Source: Saposhnikovia divaricata (Eukaryota > Streptophyta > Magnoliopsida > Apiales > Apiaceae). Taken from it: a DNA stretch of 64,000 nucleotides. A program made the translations under genes and the position numbers. Below, piece after piece: positions 47,501-56,635 of this stretch. The DNA is taken from positions 162,266,546-162,330,545 of the forward strand of contig CM071600.1 of assembly GCA_036435485.1 (NCBI GenBank). Direction: 5' to 3'. The notes under the pieces were generated by a model that saw nothing but the letters and a program-made list of their open reading frames with translations, ran no database searches and had not been told where the DNA came from. How positions within the stretch are numbered: the stretch's first letter is position 1; every line of letters starts with the position of its first letter.

Positions 47501-47854
47501 CAGCAATCAGTTTCAACCTCAACTGCAGAAGCTGAATACATTGCAGGAGGCAGTTGTTGTGCTTAACTCCTTTGGATAAGAAATCAGTTGATGGATTATG
47601 GTATGACACTTAGTAATATTCCTATGTTTTGTGATAATACTAGTGCTATCAAAATTGCAGAAAATCCAGTTCAACACTCAAGGACTAAGCACATTGATGT
47701 CAGGTATCATTTTATTAGAGAACATATTGAAAATGGTACTTTGGAACTCCATTTTGTTCCTACTGACAAACAGCTTGCAGATATTCTAACTAAACCACTT
47801 GATGAGGCCATATTCATTAGATTGGTTAGTGAGTTAGGAATGTTAAATTTTTAG
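44557..47854 (+). pseudogene. pol: Element E pol (protease, integrase, reverse transcriptase, RNase H)
   Basis: Protease: ILDSGCSGHMTGKKS, VEGLKHTLLSISQLGD. Integrase: WHKNLSHLN with CDACQLGKQ (HHCC), then HLDLFGLV, RSDNGTEF and GVVERKNRT (DDE), followed by GCKCYVLKVHPEQLGKF. A Ser/Glu-rich linker with two GGGGGAG tracts leads to reverse transcriptase: VWKLVPRPKDRS, GAKWVFRNKL, YDETFAPVARLEAIR, QMDVKSAFLNGKL, YVDD at 46913-46924, LNYFLGLQVKQ. RNase H: SWASKKQQSVSTSTAEAEY, MFCDNTSAIKIAENPVQHS, LADILTKPLDE. Five lesions are visible: TGA at 44836, a frameshift near 45420 before the third DDE residue, a one-base loss near 46742, and TAA at 47564 (one transition from a Gln codon); the frame after 47566 is otherwise unchanged. 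Confidence 0.92.
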
Positions 47855-48478
47855 ATATTTAACATCTGCAAAAGTAGCTAGGTATGTTGTTTCAGCTTAT
47901 AGACTTGATATTGTGTCAGGATCTATACTTGATTGTTAAATGCTTAAGCTGTAACACTTTACTTTGATAAATTACAGTATAATAGACTGGTTAATAAACA
48001 TCAGGATTGCTATCAGTATGCTGACGTCATCAGTAATGACATCAGGATTGTATCGTCAGTATCAGGATTATGAAATTTGTGTGTCTTACTGTTTCAAATT
48101 CTGAAGTTCATGTTTTTTATTGGTTCAATTCTGAGTTTTGTTAAGTCTATGATTAGCAAATTTTATTACATGCATACTGATAATTTAAATCATTATTCAT
48201 GTGAGTCAATAAACAACGATAGACAAGTAGATATAAAGAAAACTTGGATTTTCATTAATCAAAAGCATTACATACATGGAAATGAAATACAATTCTTCTT
48301 TTTGTCTAACTCAAGACTGACTTCTTACCAACCCGCGAAGCTGCTAATGATAATTATGTTCTTGTCTAAAGTTGTTACTACTTCAATCCTCAACGATCGA
48401 CTTCAGGACAAGGAGCATCTCAAGAATGAATTCCTTGTTTGGGCGACTTGAATGAAAGCAGCTGACTCATCTTCATGC

Positions 48479-48769
48479 TTATTGAAGAAGATGAATAGCA
48501 TCTCCATCAAGATCAACCTCAGACTCTTCACCAAATTCTTCATCCTCAAGGTGTGAAGAGATTAGAGGAGGATTGTATCCAACTGGTAGATGTTTTAGAG
48601 GAGATTTGTGGAAATCATCTGGGTTAAGATCAACCATATCTGACTTGATGAGAAAAGTCATCTCTTCTAATAGATAGTTCACTTGCTCCTGATCATCAAG
48701 AGTAAAGAACTTCTCAGTGGTAATGAACCAAAAGCTAGGGTTCATATGAAGATTTGGGTTAAAAGCCAT
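48479..48769 (-). CDS. Antisense ORF in element E spacer (96 residues, function unknown)
   Basis: Reads against the element. The chosen start is the ATG at 48769 (MAFNPNLHMNPSFWFITTEK); the frame is open further upstream to 48943, but a TATA box lies between. The product has a hydrophobic/aromatic N-terminus, a helical DDQEQVNYLLEEMTFLI segment, and an acidic C-terminus (HLEDEEFGEESEVDLDGDA). I know no family for it. The minus strand has TATAAAAG at 48832-48825, 55 bases before the ATG, with ACGT-core motifs around it (GACGTC). Antisense extra ORFs have been described in plant SIRE and Tekay elements (recall), which fits. D has no equivalent in its spacer. Confidence 0.6.
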   Translation of the reverse strand: MAFNPNLHMNPSFWFITTEKFFTLDDQEQVNYLLEEMTFLIKSDMVDLNPDDFHKSPLKHLPVGYNPPLISSHLEDEEFGEESEVDLDGDAIHLLQ

Positions 48770-48824
48770 GATGGAAAGAGAAAAGAATGAAAAGGTTTTG
48801 GAGAATGGCATAAGACGTCGGTTT

Positions 48825-48832
48825 CTTTTATA
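48825..48832 (-). promoter_or_regulatory. Putative TATA box for the antisense ORF
   Basis: The minus strand reads CTATAAAAG, 55 bases before the antisense ATG, with ACGT-type motifs on both sides (48814-48819 and about 48837-48842). Confidence 0.5.
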
Positions 48833-49423
48833 GAAAGACGTGGAAAGCTGAATAGTCATTTGGGATATATCAATGCATTCAGTCATAATTATGTGTGACT
48901 GTATTTCTTGTATTTTCAAGAAATATTGAATGAATTTAACCAATTGATTTTGTTATTTCTTTTACAGGTAAAAGAATATGTCATGTGGAAACTCCATTTA
49001 ATCTCTGGAATCAGGATAATATTGATCAGGAATACGAGTGTGTTCACATCAGGATTAGTAATTCTTTCTATTCAGAAATCACATTGAATCATGTGATTAT
49101 CCTGATGAGTAGAACACATCAGGAAAAGGAAGCTGATCAGTATTGATTTTTATCTTGATTTTACCTTGATTTATTTACTTGAAATTATTTTTGGATTTTA
49201 TTTTCCAAAAGTCATGGGTAACTGCATTTTTCAGGGACTGACACCTGTCAACCTACGTGTCAACGTGGGATAATAGGTCTGAAGGATTTTTGAAATATAA
49301 TTATTTTGACACTCTAATCGTGTAATTGCTTTCTCTAATTTCATTCTCTAAAGCAAAAACACTCTCGAGTTCTCAAAATCACTAATCAATTTCAAAGATT
49401 TCTTAAGTTCTTTTCAGATCAAA

Positions 49424-52400
49424 ATGGCAACTAAAAGAAGACTACCCAAATCAGTAGCTTTCAAGTTTGGTGACTTTGATTTTATGATGAACAATCATGT
49501 TGCAGCTATCACCAACAAGGAAGGGGTGTCAACTGATTTTCACCCGATAATGGACTTTATGGCGAAAGGACCATTAAGCTATGCCTTGACAGCATCTCCA
49601 GAAATTAATCAAGTAGCTGTTTCACAAGCTTGGGAGAATGCTGAGGTAATTGATTATACTCAGAGTCAATCAGGTAAGATTGTTCTACACTTAGGACAAG
49701 ACTCATTTGATCTTACTGAATCTGTTGTTAATTCAGTACTTCACTTACCTGTTAGTACAAATTTTGAGAATGTACCATCTGATGATGATGTGAGAACTAT
49801 GTTATCTAAATTAGGTTATGATGGACCTCTAGATAACATGAGCCAGTTAAATAGATCTTTTCTTAGGAAAGAATGGTCTTTCTTCTTTGATCAAATTGCT
49901 AAATGTTTTACTGGTAAATGTAGTTCTTTTCAACAAATTATTGCTGTTACATCACATATTGCATATGCCTTGCTTTATAATAGAGTAATTAATTTTGGTC
50001 ACATTATCTTAAGTCAGATGTGTATCAAACTTGGGTCAAGAGATCATAACAGGAATATGGTTTATTATCACAGATTCATGCAACTGTTTATTAACCATTT
50101 CATTCCTGATGTTGAAGCTAGATTTGGTAGAGAGTATTGTGTTTCTTCTTATGTACAGCAAAATAGAATTTTCTCTGACATTACAAAGAAGGACGTGAAA
50201 AGAATCTACATGAAATACCTGCATTACACTATCCAAATCATGTTCAGGTACTTCTAAGAACTCATCTTCCTACTATCTATAATTCTTCTTTCTTTGGTGG
50301 TGAAATGACTCAGGAATCTCAATTGGTGGAGAACCCCCCTATGTCAACCCAAGTAGCCAAAAACATTACTGTCTCTGAAAAAATTCTAGGACCAAATTTT
50401 GATCCACAGCCTATTGTTTCAAAGAAGCCAACCTCTGGTGTTTCTCAAAAGACATCAGTTGTAAGGAAGAGAAGATTTGTTATTTCAAGTAGTAGTTCTA
50501 GTAAAGATGATGATAATATATCTCTTGCTGAGAGAGCAGAATTGAAGGCTGTAATTCAACTTTCTAAGCTAGGACAAAGAGATGGAACACCTAGTCACAG
50601 CCAGACTGCAGTCTCCCAAAAGGCTGTAGATCTTAAAAAGGGAAAACAGTTACTGGATACTGTCTTTCAAAAGACTGTGTCTATTGAAAAAGGATCTCAT
50701 CCCAAGATCACTTCTGTGTGTACACCTCTTGAGTCTTCTCAAGACAAATCTGTTGCTCACTATACTAGGAGAACAAGGAGAAAGATTCATTTGTCACCTA
50801 CACACACAGTGTCAAGTCCAACTAACATTATGCAGGTCTCTACAAATAATGCTACATCCATGTCAGTATCTGGCAAGAGAGATATGGATCTTAATTCTTC
50901 ATGGGAAGCTACATTGACATACAGACTGGATATGGAACTTATTTCTCTACAAGTGAAGCTTTCCAGGCCTGTTCTAAATTTTCTGATTGAAAGAGTTCCC
51001 AAACTTTCATTTCCTGAAGAATATGGACTGTTACATCAAAGACTTGATTTAATGAAGACATACTTCTATGTATCAGTCAGAAAGGAGTTACACAAGAAAT
51101 TTGGACTTCCTAATCATGTTGCACTTCAATCACTTCATGCATATCTATTTGACAAGGATGTCATTGTTGAAGATACTTCAGCTCAAAGTGAACAAGAGGA
51201 GGTAGTTGATAGAGGGAAGCAGTCAACAGAAGATACTATTGCACCAGTGGTGAATAGTAGAATAGATCATATCATAGTCACTGCAACACAAGAACCATCT
51301 AGTCAGAGGTTGGATGACTCAGGAACTGTGATTGATGATGCTGAAAGGTCTTCTGCGATGACTGAAATTGCAAATGAGAAACCCTATGATATGGGAGGAA
51401 TGAATTTGATTGATTTTTCTGAAGATCAAACCAATATTGTTCTTTCAGAGTCTATCAACCTTGAGGGTGTGTCTCAGCAACCAACACATAAAGACGGTGG
51501 CATATTAGCTATGGTGTCTAATGAAGTATTACTGAAGACATTAGAGTCTAGTGTAAAACCTGAAAGTGGTATACTGGAGCCTGTAGTTTCTGAAAAGAAA
51601 GTAGATGTTTGTAAGGGTTCAGAGACTATAGCAGCTCACTCCTTGGAGAAAACCTCAAGCCCCATGCCATATGAGGAACCCTCTCTCCATGTGAGTTCAG
51701 GTATAAAAACTTCTTCTAACCCCTATTTTTCTATAGGTCATGAGAGCACTTATCCAAATTTGAGTGATACACTTGAAAAGATGGACATAGATCCACACAC
51801 AGAGAGACTGGCTCCTGACTAGGCAAAAGGAGAGGTAGAAAGAGTGTTGACTTTAGATAGTCAAAGTGAGAATGTGGGTATGGATGATCAACTCTATAGT
51901 GAGGGAGAGAAAATTAGGAAACCACCATCGTTTGATTTCTGGGATCAGGTTTTTCCTGAATCTTGGTCTGAAAATCTTGGTATGGATGCTGGTACTTATT
52001 CTTTTATCAAGATGTATGAGAAGCATGACTTAGCACATCACAATGCAAAGCCAGAAGTTAAAGCTCAGAAACAGAAAGAAAGGCTTGCAGAGATCATTAA
52101 CAGAAGAGGTGAAAGGCTAAGACAAACTTCTACTCAACCAGTACCAGAAGAAATTCCTAATGATCCTAGTATTCCTTTGTTTGTACTTCCAATTTTAGCT
52201 AGAATTGCGACATCAACAATATCTGATCAATCTAAGGAGGAGTCAGGATTTGTAGATGTTAGTACACAGAATACTGGTGAAGTGATCATACTTCAGCTCC
52301 AGATCAGAAAAATGAAGATGCTTGTACTTCCACTCAAGTGTTATTACTTGAATATCATTCTCAACAGGCAACTTCTTCTATAAGACTTGAAGATAATGTT

Positions 52401-52676
52401 CTTTCTGCATCTGAATATGAAGATACAACAAGCACTTCCAACATTGAAGTCAATTCTGAAATTCTTAAGGACATTCAGAAATCTCAAAGTGATATTCAAT
52501 CGAGACTTCAAATACTTGAAAATAACCAAGTCACTATCATGGACAATCAAGCAGTTCTGATGAATCTCATTTGTTCTGTTACTGAATCTCTTGGAATTCA
52601 TGTTGCTGATGTCAAAAAAGGGGGAGATAAATACAATTCAGAAACAACAACAACAACAACAGACTGGGGGAGATAA
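49424..52676 (+). pseudogene. Second (post-pol) ORF of element E, about 1084 codons with four lesions
   Basis: N-terminal domain as in D: FHPIMDFMAKGPLSYALTA, QVAVSQAWENAEV, VVNSVLHLPVSTNF, LRKEWSFFFDQIAKCFTGK, HIAYALLYNRVINFGHI, YYHRFMQLFINHFIPDV, QQNRIFSDIT. A frameshift near 50190 leads to the second frame (through 50305-51822): Ser-rich and basic patches (VVRKRRFVISSSSSS, RRTRRKIHL), a helical block (LDMELISLQVKLSRPVLNFL), then acidic linker. TAG at 51820, a further open part to about 52275 and another frameshift lead to a coiled-coil end (EILKDIQKSQSDIQSRLQILENNQVTIM) and DVKKGG. The C-terminal DVKKG lies over a purine tract. No signal peptide or membrane span is evident, so I would not call it an envelope. 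Confidence 0.8.
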
Positions 52677-52677
52677 A
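52613..52677 (+). other. Two PPT-like tracts near the 3' end of E
   Basis: AAAAAAGGGGGAGATAAA at 52613-52630 and TGGGGGAGATAAA at 52665-52677 resemble the true PPT of the element (52912-52924, AATAGGGGGAGAT). Confidence 0.75.
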
Positions 52678-52924
52678 CAGACTGGGAACAGAAACAAGGG
52701 TGACAGAGTTGGTAAATTTCATCATGGAAGTGGTAAAGGAAAAGAAGCATCAAATAGTTGAATTCTTTCTTCTAAGTACTAGATACATGTCTACATCTGA
52801 AGAAGGAGGTACTTAACTTCATGATCTTGAATTCATAAATTCTATTCTGGTTGTATTGTTATATGTTTTGACATCTACAACTTAGATTTATGCTTCAGAT
52901 TCTAAAGCATAAATAGGGGGAGAT
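52678..52924 (+). other. 3' untranslated segment and PPT of element E
   Basis: No ORF. It ends in the polypurine tract AATAGGGGGAGAT at 52912-52924, right against the LTR. Confidence 0.8.
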
Positions 52925-53668
52925 TGTTTTGAATAATTCATAAGTTGTGATGTTAAGAATAGAATTTTGCTAATACTTCTTGTATATCCTGATCTTATGA
53001 AGGATTTAGCACTTTGTATAGGATATATGTGTTAAACAGTAATCTGTAGAGTTTAGTCAGGAACAATGCGTCAGAGACTACATGTCAGGAACAGTGTATC
53101 GGGGACTACATGTCAGGAACAGAGGAACAGATCCTGATACAGCAAGTCAGATCCTGATCAAATACTGATGAGATGATCAGATCCCGATGCAATGGGAAAT
53201 CCTGATATCAGTCGTGTTACTGATGATGTCATTATGGATGCTACAGAAACTGGCAAGTGCTATAAAACAGGAGTTGTTTTGAAAAACTAGCAAGAAGATA
53301 TCGTGAAGGAAACGAATTCTCTATTGATGGAAACTATCAACTGGACGGCAGAACATTGTCATAGATAGATTATAATTCTGTTATTAGTTGATAGGCAGCA
53401 TTATAAATACTCTCTCTATATCATTGTAAAAAGAGAGTGAGTTCGTAAGGTTTGTATTCGAGAGTTCGAAACAAACAGAGAGAGAGATTTGTATTGTCAG
53501 CTTGCTAAAGGTATTGTACACCTGTGGTAGAGTTTGTATTTGATTATTTTAATACAAACAAATTTTGATTCATTCGTTTATTCTTGTTCATATATAATCA
53601 AGAAAAAATCAGACACGATTATATAACTTGTATTCAACCCCCACTTCTACGAGTTATTCGAGTTAACA
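52925..53668 (+). repeat. 3' LTR of element E (744 bp)
   Basis: Starts TGTTTTGAATAATTC and ends GAGTTAACA; TATAAATA at 53402-53409. It pairs with 41461-42206. Confidence 0.95.
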
Positions 53669-53673
53669 TGGTA

Positions 53674-55156
53674 TAAGGAAGATTGCATTTTTCTTGCTGG
53701 AAGAGCAGCTGCTTTTATGCATAGCACTGCTACAAAGATTTCAAATCCAGAGATTCTTTCATGTCTGAAAGCCACTGTTGTTCAAGTCAAGACTCTTAAT
53801 AATAGGTTTGATGATTCTCAAAAAGCAATAACTGATCTGCGAGCTGAAGTTGTTCAAAGAGACATGACTCTACAGAGAGATAATAAACTGAAGTTTCAGA
53901 CTTTTTCTAAAGATCAAGAAACTCTGTTTAAAAGGCTAAGTAAAGTGGAAGAGAATCAAACTGACTTGTCTGCTAAGATTGACTCTATTGCTATCTCATT
54001 GGAATTGATCACATCTTTATTAATTCCTGATGATGTCAAAAAGGGGGAGAGAGTTGCTATGTTCAAATGCAGGCAATTTGAGAATGAAGAAGGAGTTACA
54101 ATTGAAGACATTCAAGCTGAAGAGAAGAATTTACAAGAAGAACATCAAAAAGCTTTGAAGTCTGTAAAGTTAAAGAAGAATGAGAAAGCTCCTAGGCCTG
54201 TTCAAAAAGGCATTGTTATTAAAGAAAATGTTGGTGCTGATCAGAATTTACTATTGTCTAGGAAACCAACCGAAGAAGCTAAACAGAAGCTGAAAGGTAA
54301 GATTGTTGAAGAAGAAAAGGTTTTGAAGAAAGTGCATACAACCTCTGTTGGTACACAAGTTGTACAGAAACCATTGTCTACTCAGATGCAAATGTTTTTT
54401 TCAAAACCAACTATTCCTGATCAAACTCTGAAGACTGGAGATACTAATTTTCTACAAGGCCGAGCTTGTATGTCCAAGCAAAGTAAAGATACATCTGGTT
54501 TGGGCTCATATAGATAAATTAGAGTGAATACTAGTCCTCTAGATCCTTCATCACTAGCTGTTCCAGGATATGGTGTTCCACAGGAGAGTTTGGACAGACT
54601 AGAATCAGTACAGTTGATTCATCAAAAGAGTTTGAAGAAAGATTTTATACTGTATTTCATGGCTGATGGGACTGTGTATAAAGCTGGTGAGAATGACATT
54701 GATTTGGAGCTATGGGAAGAAGTGGAGTATGTTCTATATCTCTTCAAAGTGAAAAATCAAAGGACTCAGCAAGCTGCTAATGTGCTAAGGAATAAGATGT
54801 TGAAAGCTAAGGCATTTAGTGGTACAAAATACACAAGTGAGTATGTTCCAAAATACAAAGATTGTCATGGGAAGATCGTTGAGATGAAGAAAAATAGTGC
54901 TCGACTAAAGACAGATCTGGGTATAACTGTTTTAGATTTTAATCCGGAGACAGAAAAAGCACATTTTATCAGGCTAGGTAATGACATGAGGAAAAACAAA
55001 ATATATTCTCTGAGATCTGCAATCTATCAGACTGGTGAAGATGATCCTGAACTTAAAGAGATTAAGAAGATCATGCAGATAGAACTCGAGAATGCAGAAA
55101 GAAGATTGCTTATAGACTATCTCAGATCAACACCAGATGTTGAGGAAATTAAGTAA
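53674..55156 (+). pseudogene. Second ORF of element D, C-terminal part
   Basis: Continues the frame of 39716-41460 after the E insertion. First part: helical, probable coiled coil (LRAEVVQRDMTLQRDN, DQETLFKRLSKVEENQTDL, IDSIAISLELITSLLI) ending DDVKKGE over the purine tract at 54038-54053, as in E. Then a Lys-rich linker, TAA at 54515-54517, and in the same frame a last block: LVRSVQLIHQK-like region (LESVQLIHQKSLKKDF), ILYFMADGTVYKAGENDID, EEVEYVLYLFKVKNQRTQQ, TSEYVPKYKD and a helical end with ELENAERRLLIDYLRSTPDV. Stop at 55154. Without E the whole ORF would be about 1075 codons, close to that of E. The last block resembles the C-terminal part in C in layout. Function unknown. Confidence 0.75.
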
Positions 55157-55313
55157 ATAAAGCTCTGTAAGTATTTCTTGTTTTCTGTAAATTTTGTTTA
55201 AGTAGAAGTTTAAACTCTGATTATTTATTAAACACTGTATTTGTCTAATTGTTTTGACATCATCAATTATTAATAACTTATGCATTTTTGCTAATGAACA
55301 AGTTGGGGGAGAT
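55157..55313 (+). other. 3' untranslated segment and PPT of element D
   Basis: A short non-coding tail with AAACTCTG copies, ending in the polypurine tract TTGGGGGAGAT at 55303-55313 against the LTR. Confidence 0.8.
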
Positions 55314-55849
55314 TGTTAAATATAATTGATGTGAGTAATGTCAGTGTTTAAGTGTTACAGAGGTTCATCAGAGTTTAACTGGAAGTTGGAAGCGGTCAGA
55401 GTTTAATTAAACTCTGACAGATGGAAGCTCGACAGAGTTTGCTAAACTCTGTCAGGAGGAAGCGTCTACTGGTCATCATCAGAATTTGAAGAATAATTGA
55501 AGATAATTATGGAAGCGATATCTTTGAAGATTAGATAGCTGTCGAAGACATCGTGTTGACTAAGAAGACGCGTAACAATCATAATTGATAACATTTGTAT
55601 AGCTGATTTATAGGAGTATCAATTATCGATTGTACTGTAGCTGTATATCTTTATAAATACAGTTAGGTTAACCCTAGAAGGGTATCGAAAAATGTATTAT
55701 CATTTCATTGTAACCTAAGCAGCTCTCTGTGATATTTTACATCACTGAGAGAAGAGTTATTAATTCCATACAGTTTTTGATTATTTAAATTTGTGTTAAT
55801 TGTTATTCTCTCATACAAACTTGATTATATTTGTGTATTCGGCCTAACA
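55314..55849 (+). repeat. 3' LTR of element D (536 bp)
   Basis: Starts TGTTAAATATAATTG and ends CGGCCTAACA. It carries the 24-bp palindrome (55395-55418), a second near-palindrome (55431-55453) and TATAAATA (55652-55659). Confidence 0.95.
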
Positions 55850-55854
55850 GATCT

Positions 55855-56605
55855 TCATCATAGTATTCATCTAGAGGTGGCAAGTCTAACCCTGGAATAA
55901 TTGTGAGAGCCTGAGAGGTAGATGTCTTCACCTTCCTTGCCTTTCTGGCCATATGTTTGATTTTCAGCTTTTGCATCTTCTCACTAGAGAGTAGTTTGAA
56001 GCCTTTGTTTATTGACCATTGTAGTACACCATTAGCAGTTGCTTTTGGAGACATACAGATGGTTTCTTGATTTTAGTTTCCTTTGGTAGAGATGGCAAGA
56101 TAGTTTCAGAAGCCTTAGAAATGGATTTTGATGAATCATTACCAGTGACATCGACCCTAGACATTGAGCCTTGTGTTGTGGTAGAAATGTCATTAGTAAT
56201 GTTCATGGCTTGCTGTCTTCCACTTTTTCTTTTATACACTTTCTCTTCATCTTTGCAATCACCTCCCTTCTTGTTCTTATCATCTTTCTTTTTCTTCTTT
56301 TTATCATCCTTATCACTCTTGTGATGCCTTCCTCTCCTATCACTTTTATCTTCATCATCATCATCGTTGTCTCTCCTTGCCTTACCCATCTCAGGAACAG
56401 AGCCTGTTGCTATAAATGTCTTCAATATGTACAGAGCTTCCAATTCTTCAGGAGTTCTGGTTCCTTTCTTTTTGGTTAGTTGTTCAATGCCTAAATGAAT
56501 CAACCTTATGTTCTGAGAGGTGAGATGCTTGGGAATAACCAGTTGTTTAATATCTTCAGTTTTGGTGCTAGATTGATAGATGATTGTTCTTGGATTTGTA
56601 AACAC
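55855..56605 (-). pseudogene. Second ORF of copia element C, middle part
   Basis: The minus strand reads KHLTSQNIRLIHLGIEQLTK and TPEELEALYILKTFIATG, then a highly charged Asp/Lys-rich tract (KSDKDDKKKKKKDDKNKKGG), Ser/Thr-rich linker and, after a frameshift near 56030, KGFKLLSSEKMQKLKIKHMARK, LPPLDEYYDED up to the D insertion site (TSD GATCT). It continues at 32100. The N-terminal domain seen in D and E would be further upstream but is cut off at 56635. No enzyme motif is recognised. Confidence 0.65.
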
Positions 56606-56635
56606 TTCTGGCAGCCTTGAGAGTTGGTTATTTCT

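Larger units (their letters stand above)
47855..49423 (+). other. Spacer between pol and second ORF in element E
   Basis: Nearly 1.6 kb. It contains many ATCAGGAT / ATCCTGAT copies (48000-48070 and 49006-49135), the antisense ORF described separately, and just before the next gene a sequence like a 3' splice site (TTTCTTAAGTTCTTTTCAG, AG at 49416-49417, 6 bases before the ATG). Confidence 0.65.
41461..53668 (+). mobile_element. Element E: SIRE-type Ty1/copia retrotransposon, 12.2 kb, structurally complete
   Basis: LTRs 41461-42206 and 52925-53668, a 5-bp TSD TGGTA (41456-41460 and 53669-53673), PBS, gag, pol, spacer with antisense ORF, second ORF and PPT. It is nested in the second ORF of element D. 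The LTRs differ at about twenty sites by eye. Coding regions have only a handful of lesions, far fewer than in D. Confidence 0.96.
32106..55849 (+). mobile_element. Element D: SIRE-type Ty1/copia retrotransposon (11.5 kb without nested E)
   Basis: 536-bp LTRs at both ends, a 5-bp TSD GATCT (32101-32105 and 55850-55854), PBS, gag, pol, a spacer, a second ORF and PPT. It is inserted in the second ORF of element C. Element E (41461-53668) sits in its second ORF. The two LTRs differ at about a dozen sites by eye; the first base pair of the 5' LTR is TA instead of TG. Pol carries many stops and frameshifts, so D cannot move by itself. Confidence 0.95.
22712..56635 (-). mobile_element. Element C: SIRE-type Ty1/copia retrotransposon, minus strand, split by B and D, 5' part missing
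   Basis: Visible parts in minus order: second ORF (56605-55855, then 32100-31490), PPT (31357-31343), and 3' LTR (31342-30736, then 23397 to about 22712). B is nested in the LTR and D in the ORF. Upstream gag-pol is not in the window; C sequence stops at 56635 where a B-family LTR begins. C itself interrupts gag of element F. Confidence 0.75.

Noticed and set aside
56067..56479. Plus-strand ORFs rich in Phe/Leu/Ser
   Set aside because: Mirror image of the Lys/Asp-rich second ORF of C on the other strand.
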